From Achromobacter sp. Bel (GTDB lineage: Bacteria; Pseudomonadota; Gammaproteobacteria; Burkholderiales; Burkholderiaceae_B), in contig NZ_JABBJN010000058.1 in NCBI RefSeq assembly GCF_012928505.1, positions 1-36,819 on the forward strand: a stretch of DNA of 36,819 bases, given 5' to 3'. This document shows, piece after piece, positions 7,885 through 15,699 of this stretch (position 1 is the stretch's first letter; every line of letters begins with the position of its first letter). Below the pieces are notes generated by a model that saw only the letters and a program-made list of their open reading frames with translations, had not been told where the DNA came from and did no database searches. The translations under genes were made by a program, and so were the position numbers.

Positions 7885-9987
7885 ATGAGCAGCGCGTCCG
7901 GTGGGGAAAACGCGGCCGAGGCCGCGGCGCGCTTGCGCGCAGAGCTTGAACAGCACAACGTCCGCTATTACGTCTACGACGAACCCACCGTCTCGGACGC
8001 CGAGTACGACGGGTTGATGCGCCAGCTTGAAGCCCTGGAGGCCGAGCACCCCGAGCTTGTCACGCCCGAATCGCCCACGCAGCGCGTGGGCGCCGCGCCG
8101 GTTTCGGCGTTCGGCAGCGTGCGCCACGCGGTGCCCATGCTGTCGCTGAATAATGCGTTCGACGAGGAAGAGGTCGCGGCCTTCGATCGCCGCGTGACGG
8201 ACACGTTGCGGGGCGCGGGGCTGCTGGGCCCGGCGCAGCAAGCCGATTATTTCTGTGAGCTGAAGCTGGACGGCCTGGCGATCAGCCTGCGCTACGAAGA
8301 CGGCCGCCTGGTGCAGGCCGCCACGCGTGGCGACGGCCAGACGGGCGAGGACGTCACGTCCAACATCCGCACGATCAAGGCGATTCCGCTGCAGTTGAAG
8401 GAAGGCGCCCCGAAGGTGCTGGAAGTGCGCGGCGAGGTGCTGATGAACCGCGCCGACTTCGAAAAACTGAATGTGGCCCAGGCCAAGCGCGACGAGAAAG
8501 TGTTCGTCAATCCGCGCAATGCCGCCGCCGGCAGCCTGCGCCAGTTGGATCCGCGCATCACGGCCAAGCGGCCGCTGCGTTTTTTTGCCTACGGCTGGGG
8601 CGAGGTCCAAGGCCTGCCCGGCGCGCAGAGTGGCCTGTTCGACGAGGCCTCGGCTGGCGCCGGGCAAGCGTCGCTGCTGCCAGAAAAATCGCACGGCGCG
8701 ATGCTGGCCTGGCTGCACGCGCTGGGCCTGCCGGTCAATCTGATGCATAACCATCGGGCCGCGGGCGCCGAAGGCCTGATGGCCTTCTACGCCAAGGTGG
8801 GCGCGATGCGCGCGACCCTGCCTTACGACATCGATGGCGTGGTCTACAAGGTGGATTCGCTGCCGGCCCAGAAGGTGCTGGGCTTCGTGGCGCGTGCGCC
8901 GCGTTTCGCGCTGGCGCACAAGTTCGCCGCCGAAGAGGCCACGACGACCCTGCTGGATATCGAGGTGCAGGTAGGCCGCACCGGTGCCATTACCCCGGTG
9001 GCGCGTCTGAAGCCCGTGTTCGTGGGCGGCGTCACCGTCACGAACGCCACGCTGCACAACGAAGACGAGATCCGCCGCAAGGACGTGCGAATCGGCGACA
9101 CGGTCATTGTGCGCCGCGCGGGCGACGTGATTCCCGAAGTGCTGGGGCCGGTGCTTGAAAAGCGGCCGGACGACGCTCGGGAATTCGTCATGCCGACGGC
9201 CTGCCCGGTCTGCGGATCGGCCATCGAAAGGCTGGAAGACGAGACCATCGCGCGCTGTACCGGCGGCCTGTTCTGCGGGGCGCAGCGCAAGCAGACCCTG
9301 TGGCATGCGGCCAGCCGCAAGGCGCTGGATATCGAGGGCCTGGGCGAAAAGCTCGTGGACCAGTTGGTCGACAGCGGCCGTGTCAAGACGCTGGCCGACC
9401 TGTACAGCCTGCGCCCGCTGGAACTGGTGGGCCTGGACCGCATGGGCCAGAAGTCCGCCGACAACCTGGTGGCCGCCATTGAAAAGGCCCGCGAGCCGGG
9501 CTTGGGCCGTTTGCTGTTCGCGTTGGGCATCCGCCACGTGGGCGAAACGACCGCGCGCGACGTGGCGCGGCATTTCGGCAGCATCGACGCGATCATGGAC
9601 GCAGACGAAGAGGCCCTGTCTTCGGTGCCGGACGTGGGCCCGGTGGTGGCGGCGTCCATCCGCCGCTTCTTTGCCGAGCAGCACAACCGCGACGTGATCG
9701 AACAACTGAAGGCGCAAGGTGTGAGCCCGGTGGCCGAAGCCGTGCCGCAGGGCACGACGTTGGCTGGCAAGACCTTTGTGCTGACGGGCACGCTGCCCAA
9801 TTGGACGCGTGAAGAGGCCTCGATGCACATTCAGGCCGCGGGCGGCAAGGTCAGCGGCTCGGTATCCAAGAAGACCGCGTACCTGGTGGCCGGTGAAGAG
9901 GCCGGCAGCAAGCTGACCAAGGCGCAGGAACTGGGCGTGACCGTGTTGGACGAAGACGCGCTGAAGGCCTTGCTGGGCATGTCCTAG
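7885..9987 (+). CDS. ligA: NAD+-dependent DNA ligase LigA
   Basis: A 700-aa enzyme that seals nicks during replication and repair using NAD+. The adenylation motif KLDG carries nucleophile K127, within the segment YFCELKLDGLA. An OB-fold follows, then a Cys4 zinc finger (C440, C443, C458, C464), helix-hairpin-helix repeats at about 475-600 and a C-terminal BRCT domain from about 620 (LAGKTFVLTGTLPNW). Length compares with 671 aa in E. coli; a small insertion near 235-265 accounts for part of the difference. The ATG starts immediately after the zipA stop, implying coupled translation in an smc-zipA-ligA unit. Two terminators follow. Confidence 0.98.
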   Translation: MSSASGGENAAEAAARLRAELEQHNVRYYVYDEPTVSDAEYDGLMRQLEALEAEHPELVTPESPTQRVGAAPVSAFGSVRHAVPMLSLNNAFDEEEVAAFDRRVTDTLRGAGLLGPAQQADYFCELKLDGLAISLRYEDGRLVQAATRGDGQTGEDVTSNIRTIKAIPLQLKEGAPKVLEVRGEVLMNRADFEKLNVAQAKRDEKVFVNPRNAAAGSLRQLDPRITAKRPLRFFAYGWGEVQGLPGAQSGLFDEASAGAGQASLLPEKSHGAMLAWLHALGLPVNLMHNHRAAGAEGLMAFYAKVGAMRATLPYDIDGVVYKVDSLPAQKVLGFVARAPRFALAHKFAAEEATTTLLDIEVQVGRTGAITPVARLKPVFVGGVTVTNATLHNEDEIRRKDVRIGDTVIVRRAGDVIPEVLGPVLEKRPDDAREFVMPTACPVCGSAIERLEDETIARCTGGLFCGAQRKQTLWHAASRKALDIEGLGEKLVDQLVDSGRVKTLADLYSLRPLELVGLDRMGQKSADNLVAAIEKAREPGLGRLLFALGIRHVGETTARDVARHFGSIDAIMDADEEALSSVPDVGPVVAASIRRFFAEQHNRDVIEQLKAQGVSPVAEAVPQGTTLAGKTFVLTGTLPNWTREEASMHIQAAGGKVSGSVSKKTAYLVAGEEAGSKLTKAQELGVTVLDEDALKALLGMS

Positions 9988-10015
9988 GGCCCAGGTCGGG
10001 CTTGCCTGCCAAACG

Positions 10016-10052
10016 AAAAAGCTGCACGCCTTGGGCGCGCAGCTTTTTTTTG
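10016..10052 (+). terminator. Intrinsic terminator after ligA
   Basis: GCTGCACGCC (10021-10030) pairs with GGCGCGCAGC (10034-10043), with one mismatch. An A run precedes the stem and eight T follow it. Confidence 0.85.
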
Positions 10053-10071
10053 CCTTGAGGTGGCCGCAAGG

Positions 10072-10100
10072 CAAAAAAAACTGCCCGCATCGGCGGGCAG
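10072..10100 (-). terminator. Intrinsic terminator after the parvulin gene
   Basis: CTGCCCGC (10081-10088), loop atcg, GCGGGCAG (10093-10100). Read on the minus strand it is followed by eight T (the A run at 10073-10080). Confidence 0.88.
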
Positions 10101-10121
10101 TCTTCTTGTCTGGCGAGAGGC

Positions 10122-10898
10122 TTACTGGATCTTGGCCTTGTCGCGCAGTTGCTTCTGGTAGTCGGCCAGGGTTTGCTGGCGCAGCATTTCTTCCAGTTGC
10201 GGACGCACTTGATCCAGCGGCGGGAATTCCACCGGGCGGGTGTCGTCAACCATGATGATGTGCCAGCCGAACTGGGTCTGCACCGGCTTGTCGACCAGCT
10301 GGCCCTTCTTCAGCTGGGTCACGGCTTGCGCGAACGGCTGGACGTAGTTGGTCGGGGGAGCCCAACCCAGGTCGCCACCCTTTTCGGCGCTGCCGGGGTC
10401 CTTCGAGTTCTTCTTGGCCAGATCGTCGAACTTGTTCTTGTTGCTCTTGATCTGGGCCAGCAGGTCATTGGCCGTCTTCTCGTCTTCGACGAGGATGTGA
10501 CGGACCTTGTATTCCATCTTGCCGGCTTGTTCTTTCTTGATCTTGTCGTATTCCGCCGTGACCTTGGCGTCCGACACCGGATTCTTGGCCAGGTAGTCGG
10601 CCATCAAGGCGCGGACCAGGATGCCTTGGCGGGCCAGTTCGACTTCGGTCTGGACGTCGGCTTGCTTGGCGATGCCGCTGGATTCGGCGGCTTGCACGAA
10701 GATCTGGCGGTTGATCATTTCCTGCTTGACCTGTTCGCGCAACTGCGGCGAATCGGTCGCGCCCTGGCTGACCAGCAGCTTGACGAATTGATCCAGGTTC
10801 TTCTGCGGAATGGCCTTACCGTTGACGGTTGCCACGTTTTGCGCGAAAGCAGGCACGGCGATGACGCAGGCCGCAGCCAGCATGACGATGCGTTTCAT
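10122..10898 (-). CDS. par27: Periplasmic parvulin-type peptidyl-prolyl isomerase/chaperone, Par27-like
   Basis: A 258-aa exported protein. The signal peptide MKRIVMLAAACVIAVPAFA is followed by a cleavage site near AFA-Q. Residues about 20-125 form a SurA-like chaperone region. The PPIC (rotamase) domain runs at about 130-225 and shows KVRHILVEDE, FDDLAKKNSKDPGSAEKGGDLGWAPP and FGWHIIMVDD. Length and layout match Par27 of Bordetella pertussis, the described prototype of a parvulin group with both isomerase and chaperone activity. It probably helps outer-membrane or secreted proteins fold. AAAGGA lies about 8 nt before the ATG. It follows bolA by 17 nt on the same strand. Confidence 0.9.
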   Translation of the reverse strand: MKRIVMLAAACVIAVPAFAQNVATVNGKAIPQKNLDQFVKLLVSQGATDSPQLREQVKQEMINRQIFVQAAESSGIAKQADVQTEVELARQGILVRALMADYLAKNPVSDAKVTAEYDKIKKEQAGKMEYKVRHILVEDEKTANDLLAQIKSNKNKFDDLAKKNSKDPGSAEKGGDLGWAPPTNYVQPFAQAVTQLKKGQLVDKPVQTQFGWHIIMVDDTRPVEFPPLDQVRPQLEEMLRQQTLADYQKQLRDKAKIQ

Positions 10899-10915
10899 GA
10901 ATATCCTTTGACTTT

Positions 10916-11185
10916 CTATTTGGGAGCCTGGGCATCTAGCGCAAGCGCATGAATCGGATAGGGGATCAAATCTTGCAAATGATGATACACCAGCCTATGT
11001 CGCGCTACGGCGGAGAGCCCTGCAAAGCAAGACGCAACGATGTGCACGCGATAGTGGCCGGCGCCGTTTTTACTGCCTTCGTGACCGGCATGCAAATGCG
11101 AGTCGTCCAGAATGTCCAAAGTGAGGGGTTCCAGGGCGGCTAGGCGCTCCCGGATCAGGGCGATGCGGTCGGTGGTGTCTGACAT
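10916..11185 (-). CDS. bolA: BolA family protein
   Basis: A small protein of 89 aa with the BolA fold: an N-terminal helix (RIALIRERLAALEP), LDILDDSHLHAGHEG, HYRVHIVASCFAGLSAVARHRLVY and a C-terminal PIHALALDAQAP. The conserved His in SHLHAGH belongs to the family's glutaredoxin/[2Fe-2S] binding site. BolA proteins act in iron-sulfur trafficking or as stress-linked regulators. ATG 11185 was chosen because the N-terminus MSDTTDRIALIRERL fits the family; the frame stays open upstream but that part has no BolA similarity. No Shine-Dalgarno motif is visible. It lies between yciB and par27, 71 bp and 17 bp away. Confidence 0.88.
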   Translation of the reverse strand: MSDTTDRIALIRERLAALEPLTLDILDDSHLHAGHEGSKNGAGHYRVHIVASCFAGLSAVARHRLVYHHLQDLIPYPIHALALDAQAPK

Positions 11186-11256
11186 GGCGGCAAGGGGGAA
11201 GTTCCGGCGCGCCGCCCGGGGGGGCGGCCACGCCGAGGGTGGGGCCGTCTGGCGGA

Positions 11257-11832
11257 TTAGGGCTTGCCCGGCGGGGGACCAGAGCTGGCGTTTTCGTCGG
11301 TCTGGATGTGTTTGCCCAGCCACACGGACTGGCCGATCACGAACACGACCATCAGGCCCATCAGGCCGAAGGCCTTGAAGCTGACCCATTGCGATTCGGT
11401 GAAATGGCCGGAGAACGCCACGTACAGGTTCAGCGCGCCGGCGATGAGGAAGAACCCGGCCCAGACGAGATTCAGCCTGTCCCAGGCGGCGTCGGGCAAC
11501 TGGATCTGCTTTTCCATCAGGCGGCGGATCAGGTTGCGGCCAAACAGCAGGCGGGCGAACAGCAGGGCGCCGCCGAACAGCCAATACAGCACCGTGGGCT
11601 TCCATTTGATGAAGACGTCGCTGTGCAGCCAGATCGTGGCGCCGCCGAAGACCAGGATGACCGTCAGGTTGATCCAGTGCATGGCCTCGGTGGCGCGGCC
11701 TGTGGCTTTCAGCCAGATGATCTGCAGCACGGCCGCCGCCATCGCGACGCCCGTGGCGATGAAGATATCCGTGTACCGGTAGGCGATGAAGAACAGGAAC
11801 AGCGGGAACAGGTCGAACAGAAACTTCTTCAT
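11257..11832 (-). CDS. yciB: Inner membrane-spanning protein YciB (septation protein A)
   Basis: A 191-aa protein of the YciB/IspZ family: a small inner-membrane protein with about five hydrophobic helices, linked in enterobacteria to cell envelope synthesis and septation. Characteristic segments are MKKFLFDLFPLFLFFIAY at the N-terminus, IWLKATGR, the region around HSDVFIKWKPTVLYWLFGG, and LNLVWAGFFLIAGALNLYVAF. The last ~15 residues are hydrophilic. Its ATG follows the msrB stop without a gap (TGA then ATG), suggesting coupled translation. The usual partner BolA is just downstream, as in other betaproteobacteria. Confidence 0.92.
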   Translation of the reverse strand: MKKFLFDLFPLFLFFIAYRYTDIFIATGVAMAAAVLQIIWLKATGRATEAMHWINLTVILVFGGATIWLHSDVFIKWKPTVLYWLFGGALLFARLLFGRNLIRRLMEKQIQLPDAAWDRLNLVWAGFFLIAGALNLYVAFSGHFTESQWVSFKAFGLMGLMVVFVIGQSVWLGKHIQTDENASSGPPPGKP

Positions 11833-12231
11833 TCAGTCTTCTATGGGTTCAAACGTCATCGACAGGGAGTTGATGCAATAGCGCAGGCCGGTGGGCTCGG
11901 GGCCGTCGGGAAAGACGTGTCCCAGGTGCGAATCGCAGACGTTGCACTGCACTTCGGTGCGCACCATCCCGTGGGTGGTGTCGCGCTCTTCGCGGACCAG
12001 TTCCGGGTCCAGCGGCTGGAAGTAGCTGGGCCAGCCACAGCCGGCGTCGAATTTGGTGTCGGATGCGAAGAGGGCGGTGCCACAGCCCACGCAGCGGTAG
12101 ATGCCGGGCGTGGTGGTATTCCAGTAACGCCCGGTGAATGCGCGTTCGGTACCCTTTTCGCGGGTGACCACGTATTCTTCGGGGGAAAGCTGGGCGCGCC
12201 ATTCGGCGTCGGATTTGCGTACTTTTTCCAT
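11833..12231 (-). CDS. msrB: Peptide-methionine (R)-S-oxide reductase MsrB
   Basis: A 132-aa repair enzyme that reduces the R-epimer of methionine sulfoxide in proteins. Two zinc-binding CxxC pairs are visible (CVGC and CNVC). The active-site segment GLRYCINSLSMTF carries the catalytic Cys, and DSHLGHVFPDGP and GWPSYFQP are family hallmarks. ATG 12231 (MEKVRKSDAEW) fits homologues; the frame continues upstream through the bioM promoter region without similarity. It is the first gene of an msrB-yciB-bolA-par27 run and diverges from bioM across 52 bp. Confidence 0.95.
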   Translation of the reverse strand: MEKVRKSDAEWRAQLSPEEYVVTREKGTERAFTGRYWNTTTPGIYRCVGCGTALFASDTKFDAGCGWPSYFQPLDPELVREERDTTHGMVRTEVQCNVCDSHLGHVFPDGPEPTGLRYCINSLSMTFEPIED

Positions 12232-12283
12232 ATGAGCTCTTGGAGTCCCGATGCCCGAAATGGTTCGGGCATAATCCCGCCCC
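12232..12283. promoter_or_regulatory. bioM/msrB divergent promoter region with perfect 9-bp dyad
   Basis: Inverted repeat ATGCCCGAA (12251-12259), spacer ATGG, TTCGGGCAT (12264-12272). CATAAT at 12270-12275 overlaps its right arm and could be a -10 box for bioM. Such a box would put the transcription start within a few bases of the bioM ATG (12284), which has no Shine-Dalgarno sequence. No -35 of good quality is seen. The dyad resembles a regulator operator; it does not match the BirA operator known from E. coli. Confidence 0.5.
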
Positions 12284-12961
12284 ATGTTAATCGAGTTTGA
12301 CCAGGCGGTAGTGTCGACGCCCCAGGCGGAAGTATTGCGCGGGGTGAGCGTCACGCTGGCCGAACGCCGCATCGGCATCGTCGGCCCTAACGGGGCGGGC
12401 AAGAGCACGCTGGCGCGCCTGGTCAACGGATTGGTGCTGCCGTCCGCGGGCTGCGTCCGGGTGGACGGGCTGGATACCCGGAAAGATCTGAAGGCGGTGC
12501 GTCAGCGGGTCGGCTTCGTGTTCCAGAACCCCGAAAACCAGATCGTCTTTCCCATTGTGCGGGAAGACCTGGCGTTCGGGCTGAAGCGCCTGGAGCCCGA
12601 CAAGGCGCTGCGCGAGAGCCGCATCGAATCGCAATTAGGCGCGCTGGGCGTGGGCCATCTGGCCGACCGCACGAGCCATACGCTGTCGGGAGGCGAGCGC
12701 CAGCTGGTGGCCCTGGCGGCGGTGCTTGTGATGGAACCGGCGCTGATCGTCTTCGACGAGCCCACTACCCAGTTGGACCTGCGCAACCGCAACCGGGTGC
12801 GCGACGCCATCGCCGCGCTGTCCCATGACGCCATTGTCGTCAGCCATGACCTGGAATTGCTGGAAACGTTCGACCGCGTGCTGGTTGTGCGCGATGGCGG
12901 CATCGCCGCCGACGACACGCCGGCGGCCGCCTTGCGCTGGTATCGGGAGCACTGCGCATGA
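12284..12961 (+). CDS. bioM: ECF biotin transporter ATPase BioM
   Basis: A 225-aa ABC ATPase that powers biotin uptake together with BioN and BioY. Motifs in order: Walker A GPNGAGKS (residues about 34-41), Q-loop FQNPENQIVFP (typical of ECF/cobalt-type ATPases), signature LSGGERQ, Walker B LIVFDEP, and the switch His in VVSHDLELL. It is the only ATPase of the system, so the complex should be a BioM2NY assembly. There is no Shine-Dalgarno motif before the ATG. The stop overlaps the bioN start (ATGATG). Confidence 0.93.
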   Translation: MLIEFDQAVVSTPQAEVLRGVSVTLAERRIGIVGPNGAGKSTLARLVNGLVLPSAGCVRVDGLDTRKDLKAVRQRVGFVFQNPENQIVFPIVREDLAFGLKRLEPDKALRESRIESQLGALGVGHLADRTSHTLSGGERQLVALAAVLVMEPALIVFDEPTTQLDLRNRNRVRDAIAALSHDAIVVSHDLELLETFDRVLVVRDGGIAADDTPAAALRWYREHCA

Positions 12962-13554
12962 TGGAGCCTCTTTACGTCCCCGGCCAGACGCCGCTGCATC
13001 GGCTGCCGGCCTGGCTGAAGCTGGCGGCGCTGATCGCGGCAGGCGCCGGACTGTTCATGCTGCGGGACCCCCGTTGGCTGGCCGTGGCGTTTGCCGCGGC
13101 CGTGGTGCTGGTCGGGTCCACGGGCGTGGCTGCCGCGGCCGTCTGGCGGCAGACGCGCGGGCTGCTCTGGGTGCTACTGGCGGTGGCGCTGTTCACCGGA
13201 TGGTTCCAGGGCTGGGTGGAGGCGCTGGCCGTGGTGCTGCGCGTCGGGGCGATGGTGGGGCTGGCGCTGGCGGTAACGCTGTCCACCCGTACATCGGACC
13301 TGATCGCCGTCTGCGAACGCGCGCTGATGCCATTCGAACGCATTGGCCTGGTGGATGCCGGCAAGGTTGCCCTGGCGCTGGCGCTGGCCTTGCGCTTCGT
13401 ACCCGAGATATGGCGCAATTTCCAGGAGATCCGCGAAGCGCAGGCCGCGCGCGGACTGGGTGCCCACCCCGTCGCCTTGATCGTGCCCTTGATCGTGCTG
13501 ACATTGAAACGCGCCCAGGAAGTGGCCGAAGCCATCGACGCGCGCAGCCCGTGA
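12958..13554 (+). CDS. bioN: ECF biotin transporter transmembrane coupling protein BioN
   Basis: A 198-aa T-component (CbiQ/EcfT family) that couples ATP hydrolysis by BioM to movement of the substrate-binding BioY. Four to five hydrophobic segments lie in residues 20-140. A C-terminal Ala-Arg coupling motif is seen in REAQAARGLG; a second charged region, KRAQEVAEAIDARSP, ends the protein. It is shorter than housekeeping EcfT proteins, as is usual for BioN. Two adjacent ATG codons (12958 and 12961) are possible; the first overlaps the bioM stop. Confidence 0.92.
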   Translation: MMEPLYVPGQTPLHRLPAWLKLAALIAAGAGLFMLRDPRWLAVAFAAAVVLVGSTGVAAAAVWRQTRGLLWVLLAVALFTGWFQGWVEALAVVLRVGAMVGLALAVTLSTRTSDLIAVCERALMPFERIGLVDAGKVALALALALRFVPEIWRNFQEIREAQAARGLGAHPVALIVPLIVLTLKRAQEVAEAIDARSP

Positions 13555-13595
13555 CGGCGGCGCGCACTGCCTTGATTCCGTAGAGGGGAAAAACC

Positions 13596-14153
13596 ATGAA
13601 ATCCAATAACACCGTGCTGATCGCGCTGTTCGCGGCGCTGATCGTCGTCTTAAGCCTGATGCCGCCGATCCCGCTGCCCGGCATTCCGGTGCCGATCACC
13701 CTGCAGACGCTTGGCGCCATGCTGGCCGGCGCGATGCTGGGACCCGTGCGCGGCGCGCTGGCCTGCCTGCTGTATCTGGCGCTGGCGGCCATCGGCCTGC
13801 CCGTCCTGCCCGGCGGCCGCGGCGGGTTGGGCGCCTTCTTCGGCCCCACCGGCGGATTCCTGGTCGGGATGGTGGCCGGCGCGTTCGTGACGGGCTGGCT
13901 GGCACGCCGCCTGGCGGGCCGCGCCACGGGGACCTGGACGGGGCTGGCGGGTTATGTGGCCGCTTGCGTCGTGGGCGGCATCGCCGTGGTGTATGCCTTC
14001 GGCGTGCCATGGCTGGCCTCGGTGACCAAGATGGGCCTGCCCAAGGCGGCGATGGCGGTGGTGGTGTTCCTGCCGGGCGATCTGGTCAAGGCCGTGGTGG
14101 CCGCGTGGGTGGCGTCGCGCGTTGAACGCGTGTGGCCGATGCTGGGGCGGTGA
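13596..14153 (+). CDS. bioY: Biotin transporter substrate-binding subunit BioY
   Basis: A 185-aa integral membrane S-component with high-affinity biotin binding and six hydrophobic helices. Family motifs: PGIPVPITLQTLGAMLAGAMLGP near the N-terminus, the central Gly-rich stretch LPGGRGGLGAFFGPTGGFL, and FLPGDLVKAVVAAW near the C-terminus. GAGGGG lies about 6 nt before the ATG, much stronger than the site of bioM. It ends the bioMNY operon. No biotin synthesis gene is seen in the window, so the operon is an uptake module. Confidence 0.95.
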   Translation: MKSNNTVLIALFAALIVVLSLMPPIPLPGIPVPITLQTLGAMLAGAMLGPVRGALACLLYLALAAIGLPVLPGGRGGLGAFFGPTGGFLVGMVAGAFVTGWLARRLAGRATGTWTGLAGYVAACVVGGIAVVYAFGVPWLASVTKMGLPKAAMAVVVFLPGDLVKAVVAAWVASRVERVWPMLGR

Positions 14154-14389
14154 ACCGGCCGGCACAGGGAATCCCCCAACTGACGCGCGGAAAGTTTTTC
14201 TAGTACAAGTTCGCCATTAACGAATGCGTTTGCTAAAACAAGGTTTCCGTAGCACATCAGGGATTTACCGTAGTTACGGGAAGTCATCTGATACTGTTTT
14301 AACCATATAATATTTTTTTCTGTATAACTTTAACTAGGCTCGCTTCGCCTCAATCGAGGCACATAAGAGCCACCACAGGAGACAAAAAT
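14154..14389 (+). promoter_or_regulatory. liv1 promoter/leader region
   Basis: A 236-bp gene-free, AT-rich stretch. TATAAT at 14306-14311 is a likely -10 box, without a good -35, so an activator may be needed. Upstream, CCGTAG occurs twice (14247-14252 and 14268-14273), 21 bp apart, the second within CCGTA-GT-TACGG. The leader can form GCCTC-AATC-GAGGC (14347-14360) nested in GGCTC/GAGCC (14337-14371), just before the AGGAG ribosome site at 14377. I see no terminator for bioY. Confidence 0.45.
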
Positions 14390-15553
14390 ATGCGCAAGCA
14401 CTTCGGCTTGTCCGCGGCGGCTGCCGCTTTCGCCCTGACTCTGCCGCTCCTGGCAAGCGCACAGGTCAAGGTGGGCGTGACGGTATCCAGCACCGGCCCC
14501 GCCGCGTCGCTGGGCATCCCCGAGCGCAACACCGTGGCACTGCTGCCCAAGGAAGTGGCCGGCCAGAAGATCGAATGGATCGTTCTGGACGACGCCACCG
14601 ACACGACGCAAGCCGTCAAGAACTCGCGCAAGCTGGCCTCCGACGACAAGGTCGACGTGCTGATCGGCACGTCCGTGACGCCGGGCTCGCTGGCCATGGT
14701 GGACGTGGCCGCCGAAGCCAAGGTGCCGATGATCAGCGTGGCCGCCAGCGCCAAGATCGTCGAACCCGTGGACGAGAAGCGCCGCTGGGTTTTCAAGACC
14801 CCGCAGAACGATGCCCTGATGGCCGGCGCCTTGGCTGATGCCATGGCCAAGTCCAAGGTGAAGACGCTGGGCTTCATCGGTTTTGCCGACGCCTACGGCG
14901 ACGGCTGGCTCGACGTGATGCAAAAGGCCGCCAAGGCCAAGGGCATCGAGATCGTCGCCATCGAAAAATACAGCCGCACCGACACCAGCGTGACGGGCCA
15001 GGTCCTGAAGCTGGTCGGTGCAAAGCCCGACGCCATCCTGATCGCCGGCGCCGGCACCCCGTCGGCCCTGCCGCAGAAAGAACTGAAGGCCCGCAACTAC
15101 GGCGGCACCATCTATCAGACCCATGGCGCCGCCAACAACGACGTGCTGCGCGTCTGCGGCAAGGATTGCGACGGCATGCTCCTGCCGGCCGGCCCGCTGC
15201 TGGTCGCGGCCCAGTTGCCCGATTCCAACCCTGTCAAGAAGTCGGCCCTGGCCTACGTCGAGACCTACGAGAAGGCCAATGGCGCCGGCTCGACCAACAC
15301 GTTCGGCGGTCACATGTGGGACGCTGGCCAACTGGTCGTGGCGGCCTTGCCCGTGGCGCTGAAGTCGGGCGCCAAGCCCGGCACGCCGGAATTCCGCGCC
15401 GCCATGCGCGACGCGCTGGAAGGCGTGAAGGATCTGGCTGCCTCGCAAGGGGTGTTCAACATGTCGCCCACCGACCACGCCGGCTTTGACGAGCGTTCGC
15501 GCGTCATCGTCAAGGTCGAAGGCGGCAAGTGGGTCTATCAGCCCGGTCTGTAA
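14390..15553 (+). CDS. Branched-chain amino acid-type ABC transporter, periplasmic binding protein (liv1)
   Basis: A 387-aa exported protein of the Leu/Ile/Val-binding (type I periplasmic) family. The signal peptide is MRKHFGLSAAAAAFALTLPLLASA, with cleavage near ASA-Q. The mature part begins VKVGVTVSSTGPAASLGIPE, the usual first strand and ligand loop, and continues with DDATDTTQAVKNSRKLASDDKVDVLIGTS. A Cys pair in RVCGKDCDGM may form a disulfide. The true substrate cannot be read from sequence; this family also binds amides, aromatic acids and urea. Strong AGGAG ribosome site. It heads the liv1 operon and is separated from the permease genes by two hairpins. Confidence 0.9.
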   Translation: MRKHFGLSAAAAAFALTLPLLASAQVKVGVTVSSTGPAASLGIPERNTVALLPKEVAGQKIEWIVLDDATDTTQAVKNSRKLASDDKVDVLIGTSVTPGSLAMVDVAAEAKVPMISVAASAKIVEPVDEKRRWVFKTPQNDALMAGALADAMAKSKVKTLGFIGFADAYGDGWLDVMQKAAKAKGIEIVAIEKYSRTDTSVTGQVLKLVGAKPDAILIAGAGTPSALPQKELKARNYGGTIYQTHGAANNDVLRVCGKDCDGMLLPAGPLLVAAQLPDSNPVKKSALAYVETYEKANGAGSTNTFGGHMWDAGQLVVAALPVALKSGAKPGTPEFRAAMRDALEGVKDLAASQGVFNMSPTDHAGFDERSRVIVKVEGGKWVYQPGL

Positions 15554-15589
15554 TTCCCCAGGATTGCCCGATCCACGGGTGCACAACGT

Positions 15590-15663
15590 AAGGCAGGCGC
15601 CAGTCGCTGGCGCTTGCCTTGCGGCACCCGAGCAATGCTTCGCACCGGCCTTTCCGGCCGGTG
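15590..15663 (+). other. Tandem intercistronic stem-loops between liv1 binding-protein and permease genes
   Basis: Hairpin 1 spans 15590-15620, a 14-bp stem (one G-U) with loop TCG. Hairpin 2 is CACCGGCC (15643-15650), loop tttcc, GGCCGGTG (15656-15663). Neither has a T tract, so they look like RNA stability or processing elements, or partial attenuators, rather than full terminators. Confidence 0.7.
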
Positions 15664-15699
15664 TGTCGTATCAGCAAGAAATCACAAGGTAGTTGTTCG

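Noticed and set aside
6997..10074. 1025-codon open frame on the minus strand across zipA and ligA
   Set aside because: Antisense to two clear genes; His/Arg/Gln-rich composition is that of a shadow frame.
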